This document shows positions 15,726 through 23,257 of a stretch of 49,370 nt of DNA, in pieces (the first letter of the stretch is position 1; each line of letters starts with the position of its first letter). The DNA comes from CAZUQH01 sp964622465. Its GTDB lineage: Bacteria; CG03; CAZUQH01. The stretch covers positions 1-49,370 of the forward strand of contig CAZUQH010000003.1 of the NCBI GenBank assembly GCA_964622465.1. The letters run 5' to 3'. The notes below the pieces were generated by a model. That model had not been told where the DNA came from and did not search any database. It worked only from the letters and a program-made list of their open reading frames with translations. The translations under genes were made by a program, and so were the position numbers.

Positions 15726-17750
15726 ATGAATTCTGAAGGTAAAATTTTCGATCTTCGTGCACCTTACAAACCCGCAGGAGACCAGCCGGAAGCAATAGAA
15801 GCACTCACAAAAGCAGTTCTCGACAATGAACGGCACAACGTTTTACTTGGAGTCACGGGCAGCGGTAAAACGTTTACGATTGCAAACGTAATCGCCCGGT
15901 TAAACCGGCCCGTGCTTGTAATATCCCACAACAAGACGCTAACTGCTCAGCTGTACAGTGAGTTCAAACAGTTCTTTCCTGACAATGCAGTTGAGTACTT
16001 TGTCAGTTATTATGACTATTACCAGCCAGAGGCATACATCCCACAGACAGATACGTACATTGATAAAGACGCCGACATAAACGAGCAGATTGACCGCCTT
16101 CGGCTGAAGGCAACCACTTCTGTTTTTGAACGCCGGGACGTGATAGTAGTTGCAAGCGTTTCCTGCATATATGGCATTGGTTCTCCAGAGGATTTTCGTT
16201 CAGTATCTTCAATCATTCAGAAAGGAGAAGAAAAGTCACGTGAGCATCTACTCGAAGATTTTATAGATATGCAGTATGAACGGAATGAAATTGATTTTAG
16301 CCGTGGTAAGTTCCGCGTGCGCGGAGACGTAGTCGAGATATTTCCTGCTTACCTTGAGACGGCGTTACGTGTGGAATTTTTTGGTGACACGATAGAAAAA
16401 ATTCTGGAGATAAACCCTTTAACAGGAAAGGCCATCTCGGAGAAAGAGCGGGTATGTATTTATCCTGCGAAGCATTTCGTAACACCGAGGCCAAGGATGC
16501 TTGCGGCACTGGGGCCGATACGAAAAGAGCTTGCAGAGCGTGCCTCGGATTTAAAATCGCAGGGGCGTTTGCTTGAAGCGCAGCGCCTTGAATCAAGAAC
16601 GAATTATGACCTTGAAATGCTGGAAGAGACAGGGTTTTGCCACGGAATAGAAAATTACTCCAGACATCTTGCAGGAAGAAAACCAGGTGAGCCGCCTGCC
16701 TGCCTCATAAACTACTTTCCAGATAATTTTATCACTGTAATTGACGAATCACACATGACAATCCCACAGTTGAATGGCATGTATCATGGTGACCGTTCCC
16801 GCAAGGAGACGCTCGTTGAATACGGATTCCGTCTGCCGTCTGCCCTTGATAACCGTCCATTGAAATTCGGAGAATTCTCGAAACTTGTAAATCAGGCAAT
16901 ATATGTCTCTGCGACGCCTGCTCCATATGAGCTGGAAGCAGCGAAGGGGAAAATCATCGAGCAGGTAGTAAGACCAACGGGACTTGTTGACCCCCTGGTA
17001 ATTGTCAAGCAAGCGGCAAATCAGGTAGATGACCTTATTAATGAGATTGAAAAGAGAGTGCAGAAGAAACAGAGAGTACTTGTTACTACGCTAACAAAGA
17101 GGATGGCGGAAGACCTGTGCGGTTACCTGATGAGTAAGGATTTCAAAGTAAGGTATCTGCATTCAGAAGTGCAGACACTTGATAGAATAGAGATTTTGCT
17201 CGCATTAAGGAAAGGCGAGTTTGACGTACTTGTTGGAGTGAACCTCTTGAGAGAGGGTCTTGACCTTCCCGAGGTAACCCTTGTCGCAGTGCTTGATGCG
17301 GACAAGGAAGGGTTCTTGAGAAATGAAACTTCTCTTATTCAGGTGAGCGGCCGCGCTGCGCGCAACGTAAACGGTCAGGTTATCCTTTATGCCGATACCG
17401 TAACCGGCTCTATGAGACGTGCTATAAAAGAGATGGGGCGACGCAGGGAAAAGCAACTTGAGTATAATAGGAAAAACGGTATTACACCACGGACAATTGA
17501 GAAAGCAATCCACGAAAGGCGTGAGCTCGTCAGCGAGAGGAAACAGAAGGTTGCAGGGCTCCTGCGTGAAAGTGGATATGAGTATATTTCAAAAGGCAAT
17601 GTACGCCAACAAATGGCAGAAGTTGAATGTCAGATGAAAGAAGCAGCAGAGAATCTTGATTTCGAACTTGCTATGGTTTTGCGGGACAGGTTGTTTGCAA
17701 TGCGCGAAGTCGTAGGTACCGGCAAAGGAAGGCGCAAGTCCATCAGATGA
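15726..17750 (+). CDS. uvrB: excinuclease ABC subunit B
   Basis: UvrB is the damage-verifying helicase-like subunit of nucleotide excision repair. The 674-residue product is full length, with FDLRAPYKPAGDQPEAI at the start, Walker A GVTGSGKTFT, and the beta-hairpin region SYYDYYQPEAYIP. The VIDESH motif, the helicase motif VGVNLLREGLDLPEV, and QVSGRAARN follow. A C-terminal UVR domain (about residues 625-665) has paired helices with LDFELAMVLRDRLFAMRE. The stop overlaps the birA ATG (ATGA). Confidence 0.97.
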   Translation: MNSEGKIFDLRAPYKPAGDQPEAIEALTKAVLDNERHNVLLGVTGSGKTFTIANVIARLNRPVLVISHNKTLTAQLYSEFKQFFPDNAVEYFVSYYDYYQPEAYIPQTDTYIDKDADINEQIDRLRLKATTSVFERRDVIVVASVSCIYGIGSPEDFRSVSSIIQKGEEKSREHLLEDFIDMQYERNEIDFSRGKFRVRGDVVEIFPAYLETALRVEFFGDTIEKILEINPLTGKAISEKERVCIYPAKHFVTPRPRMLAALGPIRKELAERASDLKSQGRLLEAQRLESRTNYDLEMLEETGFCHGIENYSRHLAGRKPGEPPACLINYFPDNFITVIDESHMTIPQLNGMYHGDRSRKETLVEYGFRLPSALDNRPLKFGEFSKLVNQAIYVSATPAPYELEAAKGKIIEQVVRPTGLVDPLVIVKQAANQVDDLINEIEKRVQKKQRVLVTTLTKRMAEDLCGYLMSKDFKVRYLHSEVQTLDRIEILLALRKGEFDVLVGVNLLREGLDLPEVTLVAVLDADKEGFLRNETSLIQVSGRAARNVNGQVILYADTVTGSMRRAIKEMGRRREKQLEYNRKNGITPRTIEKAIHERRELVSERKQKVAGLLRESGYEYISKGNVRQQMAEVECQMKEAAENLDFELAMVLRDRLFAMREVVGTGKGRRKSIR

Positions 17751-18265
17751 AAATTATTCGCTATAAGAGAGTGCGTTCTACTCAGGATACCGCACGCCGG
17801 CTTGCTGAAAAAGGTGTACAGGCGGGCACTGTTGTTGTTTCCGGGACTCAATCCTGTGGCCGCGGCAGGCGTGGTGCAAAATGGTCAAGCGGAAAAGGCG
17901 GTCTCTGGTTTTCCATTGTTTTGAGGCCGGCCAGAACTCCCGCTGATACCACAAAGATTTCTGTAAACGCAGCAGATGAAGTGCGCGACGTCCTTCGCAG
18001 GCAAACAGGAGTTACTCTGACCGTAAAACCACCAAATGATTTATTGTACCAGGGCAAGAAAGTCTGCGGTATCCTCGCAGAGAGTATAGTTGAGAACGGG
18101 CGCGTGAAATATCTAATTCTTGGTATCGGCCTGAACGTCAACAACCGCCTGCCGGCAAACCTCTCAAACCATGCAACCACCCTCGCTAAAATTCTCGGAT
18201 ATCCCTGTGACAGGATAGTACTTTTCAATCGTTTATTATCTGCAATAGAAGTATATCAGCGTTGA
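17747..18265 (+). CDS. birA: biotin-[acetyl-CoA-carboxylase] ligase, short form
   Basis: BirA activates biotin with ATP and attaches it to the carboxyl carrier protein. The 172-residue product has the catalytic domain only: RVRSTQDTARRL, SCGRGRRGAKWSS, GGLWFSIVLRP, KPPNDLLYQGKKVCGIL and LGIGLNVNN. It has no N-terminal helix-turn-helix and so is not a repressor. It also stops where the small C-terminal SH3-like domain of usual ligases (about 45-50 residues) would begin. The usual KWPND appears as KPPND. The stop TGA lies inside the -35 box of the next promoter, so the end may have been shortened by rearrangement next to the repeat region. Confidence 0.85.
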   Translation: MKIIRYKRVRSTQDTARRLAEKGVQAGTVVVSGTQSCGRGRRGAKWSSGKGGLWFSIVLRPARTPADTTKISVNAADEVRDVLRRQTGVTLTVKPPNDLLYQGKKVCGILAESIVENGRVKYLILGIGLNVNNRLPANLSNHATTLAKILGYPCDRIVLFNRLLSAIEVYQR

Positions 18266-18290
18266 CTTGCCCGCCTAATTTGGATACAAT
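18262..18290 (+). promoter_or_regulatory. promoter upstream of purA
   Basis: TTGACT (18262-18267), 17 bp, TACAAT (18285-18290). The birA TGA (18263-18265) is embedded in the -35. It would read through the repeats and the gap into purA-purB. Confidence 0.65.
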
Positions 18291-18320
18291 GGAAATCTGG
18301 TGTTAATGTGGCAGAACCAT

Positions 18321-18384
18321 CGCAGGCTAAAGCCTGCGGCTACCGAAGCCTGCGGCTACAATGCGAGAGTGCGTGATAACGTGG
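18321..18384. repeat. palindromic repeat, left side of the gap
   Basis: CGCAGGCT-AA-AGCCTGCG (18321-18338) is an 8-bp hairpin. AAGCCTGCGGCTAC then occurs twice in tandem (from 18330 and 18346). The last 55 bases (18330-18384) are identical to 18485-18539 beyond the N run. Confidence 0.8.
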
Positions 18385-18484
18385 NNNNNNNNNNNNNNNN
18401 NNNNNNNNNNNNNNNNNNNNNNNNNNNNNNNNNNNNNNNNNNNNNNNNNNNNNNNNNNNNNNNNNNNNNNNNNNNNNNNNNNNN
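18385..18484. other. assembly gap, 100 N
   Basis: Exactly 100 N separate two copies of the same 55-bp sequence. The round length indicates a scaffolding placeholder, not a measured distance. Missing sequence may be nil or may be more repeat units. Confidence 0.97.
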
Positions 18485-18539
18485 AAGCCTGCGGCTACCG
18501 AAGCCTGCGGCTACAATGCGAGAGTGCGTGATAACGTGG
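18485..18539. repeat. palindromic repeat, right side of the gap
   Basis: An exact 55-bp copy of 18330-18384, ending in GATAACGTGG, 10 bp before the purA ATG. It contains two AAGCCTGCGGCTAC units. Confidence 0.85.
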
Positions 18540-18549
18540 TGATAAAAAG

Positions 18550-19839
18550 ATGCCTGGTTTGTGCGTAATTGGTGCTCAGTGGGGTGACGAGGGAAAAGGT
18601 AAGATAATCCATTATCTTGCCGAGAAAGCAGACCTGGTCTGTCGTTATCAGGGTGGTGATAATGCAGGCCATACGGTTATCTGGGGAAACGAAAAATTCA
18701 TTCTTCATCTTATCCCCGCCGGTATCCTCTATCCGAATTGCACTTGTATAATTGGTAACGGAGTAGTAATAAATCCCAGGTCACTGGTTTCCGAAATCAA
18801 CGGGCTGAAGCAGCGCGGAGTTGACTGCTCTGGCAGGTTATGGCTAAGCGACGCAGCAAACGTTATTTTTCCCTATCATCACATGCTTGACGAAGCAAAG
18901 GAAGCAATGAAGAAAGGCAAGATAGGTACTACAAAGAGAGGCATTGGCCCTGCTTATTCTGACAGGACGGACAGAATTGGCATAAGAATGTGCGACCTTA
19001 TTGACCCCGGGGTATTAGCAGAAAAACTCCGTTTTACTATCAAAATCAAAGGAGATATTCTGGAGAAGGTATATGGTTTGAAACGCCCCAGATTCTCCAA
19101 TATTTATAAAGAATGGCTCAAGTACGGCGAGGAACTTAAACCTTACATTACAAACACCTCGATTCTCGTGAACGAAGCGCTGGATAAAGGCAAGAAAGTT
19201 CTTTTTGAAGGCGCACAGGGTACATTACTGGATGTTGATTTTGGCACTTATCCGTATGTCACGTCCTCAAATCCGATAGCAGGAGGCGCAAGCGTTGGAT
19301 TGGGAATAGGACCAAAGAGGATTGATAGCGTCCTCGGTATTATAAAAGCATATACTACGCGTGTTGGAGACGGACCGTTTCCTACGGAGTTACCAGGCCG
19401 GCTTGGTAATCTTATCCGCGACCGCGGTACAGAATATGGTGCGACTACGCGCCGGCCGCGGCGCTGCGGTTGGTTTGATGCAGTTATTTTGAAACACGCT
19501 GTGCGCGTAAATGGCATAGATAGTTTTGCTGTTATGAAACTCGACGTTCTCGATACGCTCAGAAACATCCGGCTTTGCACAGGTTACCGCTGGCGCAGGC
19601 ACACAATCACGGAATATCCATCGCAAACGCGTATACTGTTTGAGTGTAAACCAATATACGAAGAGTGGCCTGGCTGGCTTACGAGCACAAAAGGGGTCAG
19701 ACAATTCGAAGAGCTGCCGGGAAATGCTCAGGCATATCTGAGGCGGATTGAAGAACTCGCCGGCGTGCCGATTGCGCTTGTTTCGGTTGGCGCTGAGCGT
19801 GACCATACCATTCAGCGGAAAGGAGCCAAACTATTATGA
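18550..19839 (+). CDS. purA: adenylosuccinate synthetase
   Basis: PurA joins aspartate to IMP using GTP, the first committed step to AMP. The 429-residue length is normal. Motifs are CVIGAQWGDEGKGKI at the N-terminus, GGDNAGHTV, TTKRGIGPAYSDRT in the middle, the VLFEGAQGTLLDVDFGTYPYVTSSN segment, and TTRRPRRCGWFDA. The ATG is only 10 bp after the repeat at the gap edge; a GTGGTGATAAAAAG stretch precedes it. The promoter is presumably the one at 18262. It overlaps purB by 4 bp (ATGA), so both AMP-forming steps are coupled. Confidence 0.96.
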   Translation: MPGLCVIGAQWGDEGKGKIIHYLAEKADLVCRYQGGDNAGHTVIWGNEKFILHLIPAGILYPNCTCIIGNGVVINPRSLVSEINGLKQRGVDCSGRLWLSDAANVIFPYHHMLDEAKEAMKKGKIGTTKRGIGPAYSDRTDRIGIRMCDLIDPGVLAEKLRFTIKIKGDILEKVYGLKRPRFSNIYKEWLKYGEELKPYITNTSILVNEALDKGKKVLFEGAQGTLLDVDFGTYPYVTSSNPIAGGASVGLGIGPKRIDSVLGIIKAYTTRVGDGPFPTELPGRLGNLIRDRGTEYGATTRRPRRCGWFDAVILKHAVRVNGIDSFAVMKLDVLDTLRNIRLCTGYRWRRHTITEYPSQTRILFECKPIYEEWPGWLTSTKGVRQFEELPGNAQAYLRRIEELAGVPIALVSVGAERDHTIQRKGAKLL

Positions 19840-21137
19840 TACCCAGATATCAAACACCAGAAATGGTAAAGATATGGTCGGATGAGAATAAGATGCGTCT
19901 TATGTGGGAAGTAGAGCTTGCAGTTGTTGAGACGCAGGAGCAGTTTGGTGCCATTCCGAAAGGCACTGCGAGACAACTTCGCAAGAAAGTCAAACGTATA
20001 GATGCGGCGAGAATTGGTGAAATCGAGCAAAGGACGCAGCATGACCTGGTTGCATTCGTAGAGTACGTAGGTGAACGTGCTCCGTCTCAAAGTAGATATT
20101 TCCATCGTGGGATGACTTCTTCCGATGTTCTGGATACTGTTACTGGAATCCAGATGAGAGATTCGTTGAAACTTATAATATCCATGCTCAAGGAAGTCGA
20201 AAAAACCGTGGCGATGCAGGCCAGGCGATACAAAGATACTGCGATGATCGGTCGTACGCATGGAATGCATGCACAGCCAATCACTTTTGGGCTTAAACTG
20301 GCAGTATGGTATGCAGAGATAGAACGTCACCGGGAGCGTCTCAAACAGGCACTGCCACGGATTGCAAAAGGAAAGCTATCCGGTGCCGTCGGTACGTATG
20401 CTCAGATTGAGCCACGAGTAGAGAAATCCGTGATGAAAAAACTTGGCCTGATACAGGACGAAGCATCTACACAGATTGTACAGCGCGATAGACACGCAGA
20501 ATATCTTTCACTACTTGCGCTTTTAGCAGCATCTCTGGAAAAGTTTGCACTTGAAATCAGAAACCTTCAGCGTACCGAAATAGGCGAAGTAGAGGAGCCA
20601 TTTGGTGCCGGACAGAAAGGTTCATCCGCAATGCCACACAAGAAGAATCCAGTTAAATGCGAGCAGCTCTGTGGTCTCGCACGGCTGGTGCGTTCAAATG
20701 CCAGAGCAGCACTCGAAAACGTTGCACTGTATCACGAGCGTGATATTTCGCATTCTTCCGTCGAAAGAATAATTCTTCCTGATTCATCCATACTTATTCA
20801 TTATATGTTGAAGCGTGTAAACTACATTATTTCGGGACTCAAAGTAAACAGTGACCGCATGCTTGAGAATCTGAAAAAGTCAGGTGGCCAGTTTTTCTCT
20901 CAAGCACTTCTGGTTACGCTGACCGATTCCGGTATGCCGTGGAAAAAAGCATACGCGCTTGTTCAGAAAGCCGCTATCGAATCAGCAAGAACAGACAAAA
21001 ACTTTCTTGATTGTGTTCTTAAGAATAAAACAATTGTTAATTGTCTTGGAGAAAAAAGCGTGCGCAAATGTTTTGATTTGAGAACGCAATTAAAATATGT
21101 GCCAGTAGTTCTTCACCGGCTTGCTATTATCAAATGA
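19836..21137 (+). CDS. purB: adenylosuccinate lyase
   Basis: PurB removes fumarate from adenylosuccinate and from SAICAR in purine synthesis. The product (433 residues) shows YQTPEMVKIWSDENKM at the start and EIEQRTQHDLVAFVE. The HRGMTSSDVLDT segment, the GRTHGMHAQPITFG catalytic region with its histidine, and the signature GSSAMPHKKNPVKCEQ containing the flexible-loop serine follow. Then come HYERDISHSSVERIILPDS-type residues, here written YHERDISHSSVE. It overlaps purA at the start and ends a short distance before a DUF3467 gene on the same strand. Confidence 0.96.
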   Translation: MIPRYQTPEMVKIWSDENKMRLMWEVELAVVETQEQFGAIPKGTARQLRKKVKRIDAARIGEIEQRTQHDLVAFVEYVGERAPSQSRYFHRGMTSSDVLDTVTGIQMRDSLKLIISMLKEVEKTVAMQARRYKDTAMIGRTHGMHAQPITFGLKLAVWYAEIERHRERLKQALPRIAKGKLSGAVGTYAQIEPRVEKSVMKKLGLIQDEASTQIVQRDRHAEYLSLLALLAASLEKFALEIRNLQRTEIGEVEEPFGAGQKGSSAMPHKKNPVKCEQLCGLARLVRSNARAALENVALYHERDISHSSVERIILPDSSILIHYMLKRVNYIISGLKVNSDRMLENLKKSGGQFFSQALLVTLTDSGMPWKKAYALVQKAAIESARTDKNFLDCVLKNKTIVNCLGEKSVRKCFDLRTQLKYVPVVLHRLAIIK

Positions 21138-21211
21138 CGGAAATAAAACGCTATCAGCGGGGGAAGCATTCTTATACAAAGTGGGGAAGTAAATTCAAGG
21201 AGGTAAAGGTG

Positions 21212-21544
21212 ATGTCTGACCAGGAAGATAAGAATCAGGAGACACAACAGCCGCAGAAGAAGGAAATAAAAGTTCAGATTGAACTTGACGATGCTACGGC
21301 ACAGGGATGTTACAGTAACCTCGCGCTTATAAGTCATAATCAGACCGAATTCGTACTTGATTTTATCTATCTCCAGCCGCAGCAGCCGAAGGCAAAAGTG
21401 AGAACTCGCATTATAATGGCTCCAGCAAATGCAAAGCGTCTGCTGGGTGCGCTTGGACAGAATCTTGCCAAATATGAACAGCAGTTTGGTGCTATCGGTG
21501 CGGCACCAGAGCCAGCCCAGAAGATAGGTTTTTCTCCCTCTTGA
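21212..21544 (+). CDS. DUF3467 family protein
   Basis: The 110-residue protein has a polar Gln/Glu/Lys-rich head (about 1-25). A compact DUF3467 domain follows with ATAQGCYSNLALISHNQTEF, VLDFIYLQPQQPKAKVRTRI and IMAPANAKRLLGALGQNLAKYE. The function is unknown. The family is small, soluble and widespread. I chose ATG 21212 because AAGGAGGT lies 7 nt upstream. A longer frame starting at 21134 (overlapping purB) lacks such support. The stop TGA (21542-21544) falls inside the -35 box of the hrcA promoter. Confidence 0.85.
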   Translation: MSDQEDKNQETQQPQKKEIKVQIELDDATAQGCYSNLALISHNQTEFVLDFIYLQPQQPKAKVRTRIIMAPANAKRLLGALGQNLAKYEQQFGAIGAAPEPAQKIGFSPS

Positions 21545-21569
21545 CAAATTTCTTTATGTGTGGTATAAA
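21541..21569 (+). promoter_or_regulatory. heat-shock operon promoter
   Basis: TTGACA (21541-21546), 17 bp, TATAAA (21564-21569), immediately followed by a CIRCE operator. The -35 contains the stop codon of the upstream DUF3467 gene. Confidence 0.8.
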
Positions 21570-21596
21570 TTAGCACTCTCATCTTCAGAGTGCCAA
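21570..21596. promoter_or_regulatory. CIRCE operator (HrcA binding site)
   Basis: TTAGCACTC-N9-GAGTGCCAA matches the CIRCE consensus TTAGCACTC-N9-GAGTGCTAA at 17 of 18 positions. It begins right after the -10 of the promoter, so bound HrcA would block transcription initiation of hrcA-grpE-dnaK-dnaJ. Confidence 0.95.
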
Positions 21597-21623
21597 CTAT
21601 TTTGCGAGTACGGAGGTTTGCGA

Positions 21624-22610
21624 ATGACAAGAGAAGAGCTTGTCAAAAGACATAGGCAGGTACTTAAAATGGTCATAGAACGTTATCTCTCTGACGGTCG
21701 GCCAGTCGCTTCAGAGCGCTTGTTGGAAACAGGGGAACTGGACGTAAGTGCAGCTACTGTCAGGAACGAGCTCGCGTGCATGGAAGAAGAGGGATTACTT
21801 ACTCATCCGTATACTTCTGCAGGCAGAATACCAACCGACAAAGGGTTTCGCATTTACGTAGATTCTCTTATGGAGAATGAACCGTTGCTCGATTCTGAAC
21901 GGCAGATAGTAAAGAAAGCTCTTGGTGAACAAACCAGCGAGTTTGAAGAAGTGGTTCGGGTGGCGCCCAGAGTCCTTTCTGCGCTTTCATCTCATATCGG
22001 GTTTGTCGCATTGCCCGAGATTGAAGATTGTGTTGTCAGAGAAATCAGGATAATTCCGCTTGAAACAGGAGACTTCCTGATGGTACTTGTAACCAGTCCG
22101 GGAGTTGTAAAACATAGCATAATTAGAACGCACGCGGGTAGCCTTGGAAGTTGCATAAACCGGCTTTGCGATTCCATCAATGAGAGAATCGCTGGCAGGA
22201 CGCTCGCAGAGGCAGGCGAGTGGCTGGAGAACTCACTTGATAAATTGCATGAGACCGATGACATATTTGAAATTGCTGCACGGTTGTTGCGCCACACGCT
22301 CAAGGAAGAAATGTTTTACATAGATGGAACGTCAATCTATCCCCGAAAGGTGCTGGAATCTATAATCAATCGCCTGTTGCAGGAAAAACAGCATTTTGCA
22401 GATACAGAAATATTTATTGGCGAAGAGATATTTCCAGGAGAACTCTCCGAATTGAGTTTGGTTGCCGGTTCCTATGGATTTGACGAGAGAATGCGCGGCA
22501 TGCTTGGTGTTATTGGCCCAAAGGCAATGAAATACCAGAAAATAACGAGCATCGTTGACTACGTACGGAAACAGGTGGATTCTATAATTCAAAACATGGC
22601 CGAGAGATAA
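21624..22610 (+). CDS. hrcA: heat-inducible transcription repressor HrcA
   Basis: HrcA binds CIRCE and represses chaperone genes; its folding depends on GroEL, which couples it to stress. The 328-residue product has an N-terminal winged helix (REELVKRHRQVLKMVIERYL, GRPVASERLLE, VSAATVRNELACMEEEGLL, HPYTSAGRIPTDKGFRIYVD). A GAF-like and C-terminal domain follow, with DVIGP-like IGPKAMKYQKITSIVDYV near the end. I chose ATG 21624, with GGAGGT upstream and just behind the CIRCE site at 21570, so it represses its own operon. The longer frame from 21558 starts before the operator. Confidence 0.96.
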   Translation: MTREELVKRHRQVLKMVIERYLSDGRPVASERLLETGELDVSAATVRNELACMEEEGLLTHPYTSAGRIPTDKGFRIYVDSLMENEPLLDSERQIVKKALGEQTSEFEEVVRVAPRVLSALSSHIGFVALPEIEDCVVREIRIIPLETGDFLMVLVTSPGVVKHSIIRTHAGSLGSCINRLCDSINERIAGRTLAEAGEWLENSLDKLHETDDIFEIAARLLRHTLKEEMFYIDGTSIYPRKVLESIINRLLQEKQHFADTEIFIGEEIFPGELSELSLVAGSYGFDERMRGMLGVIGPKAMKYQKITSIVDYVRKQVDSIIQNMAER

Positions 22611-22618
22611 AAATAAAA

Positions 22619-23257
22619 ATGAAAGAACGCGTCGACAAGCCAGGAGATATTCATGAAGAAAAGAAGAAGGACTATGAGGAATTTATGATACAGGAACCTG
22701 CTATAATGGAGAAATTGAATGAGCTTGAAGTGCTCAGGCAGTCGGTAGAAGAAAAGCGCGCGCAGGCGGAGGAATATTGCGACCAATTGCTCCGGCTTCG
22801 CGCTGAATTTGACAACTACCGCAAGCGTGTACAGAGAAATGACTCACAGTTGGTTTCAAAAGCACAGGGGCAGATTGTACTCTCTATTTTACCAGGGCTT
22901 GAAGCGCTCGAGAAAGCAGTGGAGCACATTGAGTCAAATGGCGCTGACGATAAATTGGCAGAAGGGTTGAAAATGGCGTTGGGCCAAATACATAAAGCGC
23001 TTGGAGAATATGGGTTAAAAAAAATAGAATCTATGGGTCAGGAGTTCAATTATGAAGTACATCACGCAGTTGGGATGAAAGAAATTGATAATGCAGAACA
23101 GGCGGGCAAAGTCATAGAAGTGGTTCAAGATGGCTACTTTCTTGGCGAAAATGTATTGAGGCCAGCCATGGTTCTGGTCGGTAAGAAAGAAAAGCATGAT
23201 GAAATAAATGAGGAGGAAGAAGATGGCAACAACAAAGGAAAAGATATTAGGGATTGA
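22619..23257 (+). CDS. grpE: nucleotide exchange factor GrpE
   Basis: GrpE releases ADP from DnaK. The 212-residue protein has a charged N-terminal tail, a long coiled coil (about 30-75, with RAEFDNYRKRVQRN), and a C-terminal beta domain with the signature KIESMGQEFNYEVHHAVGM and GYFLGENVLRPAMVLVGKK. It lies between hrcA and dnaK in the class I heat-shock order. The last 35 bp overlap the start of dnaK, and the acidic end EINEEEEDG coincides with the dnaK ribosome-binding site, which suggests coupled translation. Confidence 0.95.
   Translation: MKERVDKPGDIHEEKKKDYEEFMIQEPAIMEKLNELEVLRQSVEEKRAQAEEYCDQLLRLRAEFDNYRKRVQRNDSQLVSKAQGQIVLSILPGLEALEKAVEHIESNGADDKLAEGLKMALGQIHKALGEYGLKKIESMGQEFNYEVHHAVGMKEIDNAEQAGKVIEVVQDGYFLGENVLRPAMVLVGKKEKHDEINEEEEDGNNKGKDIRD

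Noticed and set aside
18300..18542. Open frame across the N run
   Set aside because: It exists only because N codons hide stops, and it encodes repeat sequence.
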